The notes under the pieces were generated by a model. That model made no database searches and had not been told where the DNA came from. It worked only from the letters and a program-made list of their open reading frames with translations. From positions 744,001 through 808,000 of the forward strand of contig JAJHTX010000010.1 in assembly GCA_032164295.1 (NCBI GenBank): DNA of 64,000 nt. The letters are read 5' to 3'. The DNA comes from Inonotus obliquus (taxonomy: Eukaryota > Basidiomycota > Agaricomycetes > Hymenochaetales > Hymenochaetaceae). The position numbers and the translations under genes are program-made. Below, piece by piece: positions 44,353 through 54,623 of this stretch; position 1 is the stretch's first letter, and every line of letters begins with the position of its first letter.

Positions 44353-46880
44353 ATGGATGCCCAGGGGGATCTCGACTTGCTGCCTGCATTGCGAGCTGCT
44401 CCCAAGGCTGACAAGGATACTGACTCTTCTTCCGTGTCTATTGAGAAGGGAGAGGCTCCGGCTCATGACTCAACCTCTAAGGAGGGCATTCTTGCTGAAC
44501 GGCGCCTCTTGCGCAAGCTCGATATGCGATTCATGCCGACTATCTTTCTCATTTATATCATGAATTACATTGATGTAAGCTAAGATATCACTCGTAGATC
44601 GCTAATACTTATCATCTTCTAGAGGACTGCTATCACAGCCGCCCGGCTGAAAGGCCTTGAACATGACTTGGGCTTAACAGGTATCTCCTCTGTGTATTCA
44701 GTGTCGTTCAAGCCATAACTATTGGCCCAGACACGCAGTATGATACTGCGATCGCGATTTTGTACGCCTCCTACTGTACATTCCAGCTTCCGTCAAATAT
44801 GGTGAGTGGGCTACCTCTCATCTATCCACGGAACCTCATCACACCATCAAATAGATTATAAATCAAGTCTCAAGGTGCGAAAGGTGAAATCACTCGTAAT
44901 GCTTACTGACGATTACTTTTCAAAAGACCATCTTTGTACACGGGTTTATGTGTCATGGCCTGGGGGCTCACGAGTGCAATGACCGGTGTAAGTCCTTTCA
45001 TGCATTTTATCAAGTGTTACGATCTAACATGAGTTAGATCACTCATAACTCTGCTGGAGTTCTTGCTTGTCGCTTTTTCATCGGCTTTCCCGAGGTACGC
45101 AAGTGTCCAAAAGTGAAAGGAAAGCTGTTGATGTGCTGTTTAGGCGGCATTTTATCCGGGAATGCTATACTTGTCATCCCGTTGGTATACTCGGAAGGAA
45201 CTCGCCCTCCGAGGTGCTATTTTATACTCTGGGTCAATCATCTCAAATGCATTCGGAAGTGTGCGTGACTACCCGGTTGATTTTACGTATACCCTGACAG
45301 TGCTTTATTTTTAGCTGATGGCAGCTGGTATTCTTTCCACGATGGAAGGAAAGCGGGGTATCAGAGGATGGAGGTGGTAAGTGATCGAAGTAAGCGATTG
45401 GATTGGGGTCACTTATCATTGATCAAGGCTGTTCTTCATCGAGGTGCGTTTCAATGATAATTACGTCTCATACCATAAGCTGGAAGTTTCCACCATTATA
45501 GGGAGCAATCACGATCACAGTTGGGATCTTATCAATGTATGCACTCACAATCATAACTATGTTTTATAGTTACTCATGTGGGACCATAGGTGGTCACTAC
45601 CGGATTATGTGAGTATCGCGTTTTCCGATAATGCTAGTCGTGTAAATGGATGGTCAGCCACACAATACGAGGTGGATGTCACCTGCGGAGCGACGACTTG
45701 CACAAGCACGGCTAGCAGCAGATACTGGAGAAGCAGATAAAGATCTTGCTGACGATTCGTTAGTGGTAACCCGCTTCTTAATTCTCCAATCTGAGACAAG
45801 ATTACTTTGACTAGGATGTGGCAAGGGTTGAAGATGGCGGTTAAGGACATCAAAGTCTTTATATTCGCTGCGATGCAAGTCTGCACGTTGCTCGGACTTT
45901 CCTATACAAACTTCTTTCCAACGTGAGTTACGTTTTGACCTCGTTCAAGATCGTAGAATCGCTGACGCTTACGTATTAGGCTGACATCTACACTCGGATT
46001 TAATACTACAATCACTCTTCTCCTTGCTGCGTACGCAATCATTTAGCACGAGAATTATCTGCAATGGTCCTCACAGTATTCTAGACCTCCATGGATATGG
46101 GCTGCTATCAATGCTTGGATTAGCGCATATCATGCCGGTACGTTCTCGCGCAGTCAATATCGAAATAACCACCTTAGTTTCTCACAGACAAGACCGGGGA
46201 GCGGTTCTTCCACTTCTCGTACACGCTGTGGGGCAGCATCATAGGTTACATAATCGCAATATCAACTTCTTCCATCGGTGGTCGCTATTTTTCTCTGTTT
46301 CTGATGACGAGTGGCCATACTGGTTAGTTGTGTTGTTAACAAGTCAATGCTAGGGGAGTCACCTCTGATCACTCATTAGCATTCGCGCTCACACTCGTCT
46401 GGGTGTCGAATACTTTCACACGTCCTCCTGCAAAACGAGCTGCTGCTATAGGTATTGTCAATGGAATAGGGAATTTGGGTAATCTGTAAGTTATTCCTTG
46501 ACCATTCAACACGGAAAGAAACTTGATCTTGGAATATTTCAGAATCGGATCATACGCATGGAGAGCGGAATGGGGACCATCGTACCATCGTTCGATGACA
46601 ATCGGCATTGCAGCTTGTAGCTCCGCCACATTCCTAGCTTTAGGTAATAAAAAAACACACTCCTTCTTCCTTGAGAAAAATACATCCGAGTTCACTGACT
46701 GAGTAATGCTTTCTAGTAATGCGTTGTATCCTGAAGTACGAGAATAAGAAACTCGATGAAGACGAACTTGGTGGACTCAAGGATGCTAATCAAAAGCGTG
46801 TCGAAGACGCTGCGAGGTTGGAAGGTATTACTCTGGAGGAAGCGATGGAGAATAAGAAAGGATTTAGGTATCTCTACTAG
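44353..46880 (+). CDS. MFS transporter, anion:cation symporter (Dal5/TNA1-like) type, copy 2
   Basis: Start MDAQGDLDLLPALRAAPKAD; the first exon is in one frame through RKLDMRFMPTIFLIYIMNYI, unlike copy 1. Then follow RTAITAARLKGLEHDLGLT, QYDTAIAILYASYCTFQLPS, the 20-base micro-exon IINQVSR, LYTGLCVMAWGLTSAMTG, AGVLACRFFIGFPE, MAAGILSTMEGKRGIRGWRW, the charged central loop (ERRLAQARLAADTGEADKD), WQGLKMAVKDIKVFIFAAM and the C-terminal KGFRYLY ending at 46880. It is a plasma-membrane proton-coupled carrier of organic anions or vitamins by family; the actual substrate is unknown. No lesion was seen. It is the likely functional member of the pair. Confidence 0.82.
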
Positions 46881-48728
46881 TATAGTATTGAGGGAAATTT
46901 CTTCGCTTGATTTGACTTTTATTTCACTGCTTTTGACTGAACGTTGTATGAAACCACCTTGTCTTTGTACGATCAACTCGTGGCCGAAATACATAGTTTT
47001 AAGAAAGGAAAATTAGTTATTCGCAACCCAATCGAGGCGAGATCGGCATCCGGCATCCGGCATCTGACATCCAATCTCAGCTCGAATTCGCGTGTAAAAT
47101 CTCTATGAAAGCACAGCCAACAGCATTTAGCGACAGCCACTCTATTCGTTGATTATCGAACCAGATCAGGGCAAAAACGAAAATACAATTTCCCACGTAG
47201 TCCATAGACCCAGCCCCAATCTGTTACTGCAGTTGTGATTCAAGCTCTGAAAACAACATTGTGCGCGCCAGGATAACGTGATCTACTCCTTCACCTTTCC
47301 GATCAACGTTATCACTATACATCACACAAGTACGCCCTTCCTATTGTTAGCGCTTGGTTATATGATTGAAAACCCGGAGAACAAGTATAATCACGTTTCA
47401 TGGCCACCAGTTACAATTTTAGAACGTCATCTTTAGTTACATAGGGTCCCGAGGCCATCAAAGTGCACAGACTTCGAATGTTTAAGATGGTTATTGTACT
47501 ATTTGTAGCTGGCGCTTTTCCAGAAACAAGTGCTCGTGACTATGCCAACCGGTTAAGTCTTGACGTCCTTGTATCCCCGGAAGTCTCGGTGGTTAGAAAA
47601 AGTAACTCTGTCGCAGTACATCATGAAAATCAGAATTTGCATCGGAAACGATGGAGAGATAGTCCAGACTTTGCATTATTTTGTACCCCGGATATACCGG
47701 AAATCATTCAACACAACAGCGAGATGAGGGTGGGTTGGTGTATGATGATGCTGCTGAGAAAGTATGATCCAGTTAAAGTGCACGCAGGAAAGACAGAAAG
47801 CGACAGATCGATTGATTTGGATAGTAGAGCTATGCTTGGCAGCATATCTTCCCCCGCGCCTCACCGAGGCTCCAATTAGCTACCCGGTCCCCTGGAAACT
47901 GCGTACACGTCAAAGAGAGGCAGATGAGGGCTGTAGTATTAAAAGTTCAGGAAATGAGGTGACACCCATCCACCCAAAGGGTTACGCTAATTCTGCTGGC
48001 ATTCCTCCTGTTATGCAGGGAGTGGGAACCGCAAGATACCTTCAGCTACACGATGTACGAGAGTTTGATCGTATCGTTGCGATGCACCAGGCAACCAAAT
48101 CAGGGCCAGATGTCTCCGATACCCAGAAGAAAGGCCCATGATGACATAGTTCATAATGAACTGCCGTTGATCCGCACACAGGAATCGCTGAAGAGAAGGG
48201 GAAGAACAAGTACTGATAGTGGCAGAGCAGGTGCCAGAATCTCTGATATCAGAATCACGTTGCAGATGCCGCTAAGAGATTTATGAGATTTTACCATAGT
48301 TAGATGAAGGGGCACTTGTCTTTTCGGTCAGATTCTTTGATTTCATTTCACGTCGTGGAGGGCATGAGTACCCAGGCCAAAAGAATTGGCCGACAGGACA
48401 AGGGAGTGCTCCGAATATGCTTACGGCGGCAGTTTGGTCGTAACTCCCGCAGTGGAGACGAAATACACGAGTTGAGAATTGATGCCTAGTCGGAAGGTAG
48501 TTGGACGTGCTATCAACTGCGTCAGCGCCGTGATGAGACAAGAGCCGTTCTCACGAGCCGATCAAAAATTCGCGTGGTTGAAGAGCAGAGCATTGTCCCC
48601 AAGATCTCCATGAGATGTGAACTCGACATGTGCTTGGATCAATTTTCGCACACAACTCGGTATCGGTGGTGGGGGTGCTTCTTGCGAGTAATTTTTCAGC
48701 GGTGATAAACCGAACTGGCTAGATGAAC
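46881..48728. other. Intergenic, no convincing gene
   Basis: A 138-codon plus-strand frame at 47463-47879 begins with a hydrophobic stretch (MFKMVIVLFVAGAFPETSA) that could mimic a signal peptide, but nothing else supports it. Confidence 0.4.
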
Positions 48729-48730
48729 TA

Positions 48731-49109
48731 CTGTATACGTCTGTACGGGTGCAACCAGACGGGGTGCGTTACAGCAACGAAATGGCCAACCAAGGCAGAG
48801 TTGCGCGTTACACGTCCTGTTCTAGGCAACCAGGCAACAACGGGACACGCATCAATACGGAACCGTTACTGTAAAATTACGATATAATTTTTACTTTCTG
48901 CCGTATTACTATTAGACTTGGCTTTGCTGTAAGGGGAAGGTCAACTTACCTATTTTGGACAAATAGCTTTCGTTTTTGGTGCTTTTCTAAGTTTTTTAGT
49001 AATATATACCCTGTAACGCGGCAACCTGGACCCCGCGTTACACGTTACACCAAGCAACCCAACCAAGGCAGCGTTACCGTTACAGTTGCACCCGTACAGA
49101 CGTATACAG
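48731..49109. mobile_element. 379-bp MITE with 25-bp perfect terminal inverted repeats
   Basis: Ends CTGTATACGTCTGTACGGGT (continuing GCAAC) and its exact complement at 49085-49109, flanked by TA on each side (48729-48730 and 49110-49111). The subterminal regions are also partly inverted and rich in gcgttac / ggcaacc motifs. No coding capacity. The TA duplication suggests Tc1/mariner-type mobilisation. Confidence 0.85.
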
Positions 49110-49111
49110 TA

Positions 49112-49838
49112 GACCCCATGAGCCATGACGTTGTCGGATCAGCGAATAGGCTCTGGATAGCTCGTAGAAGGAAGTGGAAGCGCGGGATACAAACGGACAT
49201 AGACCGTTGTCATGGTAAGAGTGGAAGAAGTGTCCTCACAAATGTGCGACCATCCATGGGGATTCAGGACCCCGGAATATGCCGCAATGGGATTGATGAT
49301 AATATAACGTATCATGGCACTGTGAGGTTGATTCTGGGAGATTAGGTTGGTTTCTGTCATGTTGATATACAGTACTGAGTACTGTCCACAAGTCTGCACA
49401 AGAAAGATGAGATTCCGAAATGAAGAAATAATCAATGTTATTTCTCAGAAGAGTGCAAGGGGTCCTGCGCCTAAGGCGGACATCAGCTCGCGCCCACCCT
49501 GGTTCTTCTATCCCATCGTAGCATTCGAATTCCCCACGCCTTATTACCTTCCCTCAGGGCACGCCTTCACATAGTACTTAACATCGTCGGCATGAGCTCT
49601 TTTCCTCCCTTTGCACCCCTCTCTGCTCCTCAGGCGGTTCCCTACCAACTCGGACTCAGTCCTCCGAGCTCATACCCTTCGTTCTACTGTCGTTCGTTTC
49701 CTTTACGGCTGGTCCTCCTCCGAAGAATAGAAAATCTCCGGGGTTTTGTGAATTTGATTTTCTATTTGATTTCGTCAAGGTTCCAGCGCTTTATTTAGTA
49801 TCCTCTAAATCCCAACCGCCAAATCGCATTTTGGTATC
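49112..49838. other. Intergenic, promoter region of the membrane protein gene
   Basis: CT-rich stretches from 49590 to 49700, as common upstream of basidiomycete genes. No gene recognised. Confidence 0.45.
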
Positions 49839-52058
49839 ATGGATCCGTTCACCAAGTACTCCAGGAGAACATGGATATGGACAAAGACAATGGTATGAAT
49901 ACATTGTATGACAGTTCGTCGAGGCTCACTCCAGTACTTTTCTTGCCCAGTTCTTCCGTATCACAATAACTAAAGTCACCACCTGCTTCTTCTTATTTTC
50001 CTTTCTGTTTTGTTTCGCCCATGGCATCGTACAATCTGTGCTCTTCTCATTTGACAATGATGCGCACTTGCGTGCTGCGAGTATCCTTGACGAGGCACAA
50101 GTCCCCCGAGATCAAGTTGCTTGGCTTCAGAGTAGAAAAGATGATGACTTTGTCCTGAAACTCTGCAAGCGAGTCCCTTTGACAAGCGACCGAATAGACG
50201 AGTGCGAACTCATCTTTCAGAGCGGAGTTGAGTCAATTGAAGTTCCTCCGGGGTTTCGGAAACGTAATGTAAGGTCAACTCTCCTCGGGAGCGACGATTT
50301 CATTCAATTTTCTCAAAACACAGGATCAAGGTCACCTCGAACGAGATGTTCACTCAGTACAGAACTCGTTCGGCATAACCGGAGTCCAATTCTCCGCCAA
50401 CGAGATCGAGGGTGGGGCACAGGTGTTCTTGAATGCGACTTGCACCAGGGTTCTCATCTATGTCGACCAAGTGTATGCTTTCTATTTCACACTTACGAGA
50501 ACGCACTTGGCCGACCTGATACTCGAATAGGCTAAAGAACTCGAAGCGCGAGGAGCTTGCGTTGATTGGTTCCGAGTTCTGGTTACTCGGTATCTCAGTC
50601 TTTGCCGTGAGTACCGGTTTCGTGTGATCGCGCCTTTCATCTGTCTGACGGTAGTTCCAGATCATGTACGATTCGATCCCTCATCTGTAAGCGCGTGATA
50701 ATACAGTAATTGATTAGCATGGCTCAAGAAATTTCTTGGTCACTGTTACAGGTTAGCGGGGTTCCTCATGCGCGTACTTTCGACTGGTTGGTCCGCATAT
50801 GCGATCTGGCGGACGCTCGACATTCGCAGACGCTTTGAAACGCTTGTCACCAATGGTCCTTGTGGTGTCGACTTGTTCCCCAACTATACCAACCACCGGA
50901 TCGACGTACAGATTGCTGATCTTGTCATGAATTTCGCTGCACTCTTGGTGTCATGCTACCTCGTTTGGGAGCTCGTTAAGGTTTGGATCTTGTCTAGATC
51001 ACTCCCATTCGAGACCTATCTGAGAGTATATGGCTTCGTAGACGTATGCGACCTGCATGTTCACGAGGCTGGGTGCACCACCACACATTCTCAAGTTCTA
51101 TAAGGTGAGACACTTCACCTTTTATTTCTCTTTCACGTTAGATGAGCGCTGACCTATCTTCAGTATTTCCTGGGCGTCTTCATCTGTCTGCAGATGTCGG
51201 TGTACCTACTGGTTACTTCGATGTCCCTTTGGATCGATCAGCTTATCAATGGACCACTCGTGAACATATCATCCCATAACACCGCGTACATAATCGGTTT
51301 CACCATAGCCAATGTTGTGAGTTCATACCAGTTCAATTGATTTTGTGCTTGAAGTTGATAATACTATTTGATACTCCAAGCTGCTGGTTCCGTGGATCGC
51401 GTTGGTGAGCGAGAAACTCTTCCGGACACCTTCGTTGGTCTGACTTCGCTCACTTTCACAGGGCTGGTTCTCCGTGCGTAAAGAGATGCGACGGACGATG
51501 ATCGCTTTTCTTCTGGTTGGCTTGTTCTACATGGGTGGTTGGGGCATCATGTACTACTCACTGGTGTTCCGCTGGACTTGGATCTCATGGCCATTCTTCG
51601 CGACTCTGGCCGTCGCTGCCATGATTGTCCAGCTCGCGAGCATTATCCTCGGCGTTATCTGCAGGATGAACTTCCATCATGGGTTAGCGCAGTATTGTAC
51701 GTCCTCTCTTCTTGTTCTTTTTCTTTGCTTCTGCTTCTGCTTCGCAACTTCCATACCATTTTATTCTTTTTCGATTTTCAAGAAATCTGGAAAAAGGATG
51801 ACTGACGTTTTTCAAATATTATTCTTCTATGCTATCCACCGACCGGATAATACAGTCTACGCCAATAACCTACTCACGCGATCCGACTTCGAGCCGGAAG
51901 TTTTCCCGCACGACCCCGAGCGTAATCTCGAGAAGAAAGAACAGCAAGTCAGCTTCACGGTCGTTAGCATTCCTCTGAGTCCAGGTGGAGAAACGCAATC
52001 TGACGCTTCAAGTATTGACGAGAGGGAGTCGGTTTCAAAGGTGAAATTTTACATATGA
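49839..52058 (+). CDS. Multi-pass membrane protein of unknown function
   Basis: Start MDPFTKYSRRTWIWTKTM, then an intron, then FFRITITKVTTCFFLFSFLF (first hydrophobic segment). A polar extracellular-type domain follows (about 50020-50660) with FDNDAHLRAASILDEAQVPR, LCKRVPLTSDRIDECELIFQ and NATCTRVLIYVDQ. Further membrane segments follow: RVLSTGWSAYAIW; DVQIADLVMNFAALLVSCYL; FLGVFICLQMSVYLLVTS; IAFLLVGLFYMGGWGIMYYS; FFATLAVAAMIVQLASIILG. The tail is cytoplasmic and acidic, with EPEVFPHDPERNLEKKEQQ, ending at 52058. The layout is a soluble domain after one helix and then about six helices. I recognise it only as a hypothetical-protein type, not a named family. At least seven introns; the last exon border is uncertain. 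Confidence 0.65.
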
Positions 52059-52480
52059 AATATGATTTGCTTGTAGAACAAGCTCGGACATGAAAAATGG
52101 GTTTATTTCGTTACTTTCTGGTGTTAGTCGTGTTCTTTCTTCCTTCAACTTGAGGATTGTACTTTTTGCTTTGTGATTAGTTTCGTAACTCGTCTGCGAG
52201 GATGGACCGTGTCTTATCCACTGATGTCGTACTCAATCGTACAGCAATGCAAGAGCAAGAGGTAATGCGAAAATGCGAATATCTTATGTATGTACAATGG
52301 AGACACAGTTTGTATTCGGACTTTAGATATGGGCTCCGACCTAGTGCTAGTGTACCAAAATAAGAAAAAGACGATCTGCGGCTGAGAATATCGGCACGAT
52401 AAATATTCTTCTCGGCAGGTGTCGATCATCATCGCCCTGCATGGTGTGGCTCTCATGATAAGACAATTCGGATACTGGCG
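52059..52480. other. Intergenic
   Basis: 3' flank of the membrane protein gene and the unrecognised left border of the NLR ruin. No gene recognised. Confidence 0.45.
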
Positions 52481-52740
52481 AACTCCTCTCAGGACCATTC
52501 GAGGGGCACACTTAAATGCATTTTCTCCCGACGAGAAGTATGTTGTGTCTGGTTCCTATAACAAGACAATACGGGTCTGGCAGATCAGGGACGATGGGGA
52601 CTCGACAGTACTGCTCGTAGAAAAGCTCTAGAGTAGTTCAGAATGCGCCTTGGCAGCGCCTAACCTGATTACGCGTAAGATGGACAAGCGACGCATAATT
52701 TCAGACTGGAAGTTGGATGAGGACAGTCTCCGTCCGCTGC
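52481..52740 (+). pseudogene. Remnant of an NLR C-terminus (last WD40 repeat and tail)
   Basis: FSPDEKYVVSGSYNKTIRVW corresponds to the final WD40 repeat of the NLR at 1.76 kb, and KRRIISDWKLDEDS to its post-repeat tail (KRGVLSEWRLNKDG). Between them is an in-frame TAG at 52629-52631. The frame then runs straight on into the N-terminal domain of a second copy. Confidence 0.7.
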
Positions 52741-54226
52741 ATTCCATCCCATCCGACCTTCTTCTAGTCGTAAAACTTGATGGCACTGCGAGACGACCAA
52801 CCAATGCTCCAATCTATGTCCAAATCAAAATAGATAAGAACCTCCACAAGACGGGACACATCGATGACGAAGGAAAGCCCTCCTGGGCCAATACTTTCAC
52901 TTTGTGAGCTCTACTTGCTATTCGATCCAGCGATTGCTGACTGTAGTACAGCTCGAACTTGGACACCGACGCTAGCTCCAACATTCGCCTGAAGCAACGT
53001 AGAAAGGGCACTCGTGATCGTCTAGTCAAGTCAGTTGATGCCAGTGCTCAGGAATTGCTGGACAAGGACGATGGTATGGCTCTAGTTCAGTACTAAAATT
53101 CGTCTCATGTTCTTCGTTAGTGCGACTGAACCTCGATCCTGCGACGGCCGGTGCCGTCCATATTCGACTCAAGACAGTGGATGCCTTCGAGCGGGCCGAA
53201 GCAGAATTGGCGAACGCCGAACAGAGCGCAGGACAGATTAGAACATCAAGAGCAGAGTTTACTGTGGGCACGATTGGGTCGATTATCAATGCTTTAGATG
53301 GATTTGTCACAGCCGTTGATGCGGTTGCAGAGGTATTTTATCTTACCACCTCCTGCCGACGATCTTGCGGCTTTCATCAATCAACAGTTGCACTCATTGT
53401 TTGATGTGTCGTGGAAGGCAACCTCGGCGCTGTACAACGCACGTTCTATTTTCTTTATATATCGCTGCCTTTGACTGAAACTTCTGCAGCTCGTCTCCCG
53501 TCAGTTCAAAACCGATGTTCAGCTCCGCGAAATGGTCAGAACGATGTCAGAGGCATGTAACTTCTCGGAGAAGGCAAAGAAAATGAAAGACAGGACGGAG
53601 GAGCTGAATGTCATAATCAAGGAGTTGCTAAACGAGGCTGTGGATTGTTGTAGATTTGTGCAGAAGTATGCCTCGCGCAGTTTTATTGGTACGTTGTCTC
53701 TTGGTTCGTATCCGGATAGCCAATCAACCGTTCTTCAAGGTCGAATGGCTCGCCAGGGGACTCAGACGATAGAAGACTGCACGGGTCGTTTCAATGATCT
53801 TAGGGAAAGGCTGGACAAAGTCATTACTTTGACTATTGCAAAGGGAGTGGATGCCATCGAAGCGTGTCTTGCTGAACTACATCATTCAACAGACTCGCGG
53901 AAAGTGTTGGAAGCGTTGATTGACCTCAGCAGAATGGACGCAACAGTATCTGGAATATCCAAACGTGCTCGATGCCTCGATGGTACTCGGAAGGAGTATC
54001 TGGACGACATTAGCACTAAACTGTTATCAGACGAGAAGTGCAATACTGTCTGGCTGACCGGCGCTGCTGGCTCTGGGAACTTGTACGACTGCTGACGGAC
54101 GATTTAGGATACCTTCCGTCCAAGGTTCGCGTACTGTTCACTAGTCGGCCGGAGACCGATATCATAAAAAAAAGCAGTGAAAGGCCCAAGTGCAAGGTTT
54201 TTTGACTTCAGCTATAATCGTAAGTA
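52741..54226 (+). pseudogene. Truncated NLR: C2-like and helical regions, NACHT core deleted
   Basis: The order matches the intact NLR: C2-like region (YVQIKIDKNLHKTGHIDDEG), an intron at the same place, helical exons (RLKTVDAFERAEAELANAEQ; CRFVQKYASRSFIG), then LDGTRKEYLDDISTKLLSDE and VWLTGAAGSG. After Walker A glycine-serine-glycine (54075-54077) the sequence jumps to a segment matching the intact protein's DELVQLL...LLVTSRPEDDI, out of frame. About 100 residues, including the Walker A Lys/Ser and all of Walker B, are missing. Coding similarity ends near 54180. Confidence 0.78.
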
Positions 54227-54623
54227 GCTATATCATATTCTTATGCACTGTATTGACTGAGAAAATGGTGTTTTGGTTTATTTTTAGCCTCTAAGGGCAT
54301 GATACATGTAAAAAAACCACATGTGATTTCCTGAATCTCAGATTTCTGGTCTTGTGCTGTAATACTCCTCCCAATTGAAGAAGAAATCTGTCACATCCTC
54401 CTCGTTGCCGGCTACATCCTCCTTCTTGTTGCCTGCTGCATCTGCATCAGGAAAAACCCAAATCCCGGAAAACCTTAGAAGTATCTAGAATAGATGGGAT
54501 CGGCGGAATGCTGCCAGAATAGACTTGGAATATAGTTGATTCTCCGCGGAATGTCATCAGAACAGATTGATCGATTTAGATAAATTTGGAATATATTAGG
54601 TCACGTGGAATTTACAGAAGACG
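54227..54623. other. AT-rich stretch between NLR remnant and Plavaka
   Basis: Contains short direct repeats (tcggcggaatg... / ccgcggaatgtcatcaga...) and may hold the right end of the Plavaka element. No terminal inverted repeat was identified. Confidence 0.4.

Noticed and set aside
47463..47879. 138-codon ORF with a possible signal peptide
   Set aside because: Isolated, no family resemblance, no intron support; most likely chance.
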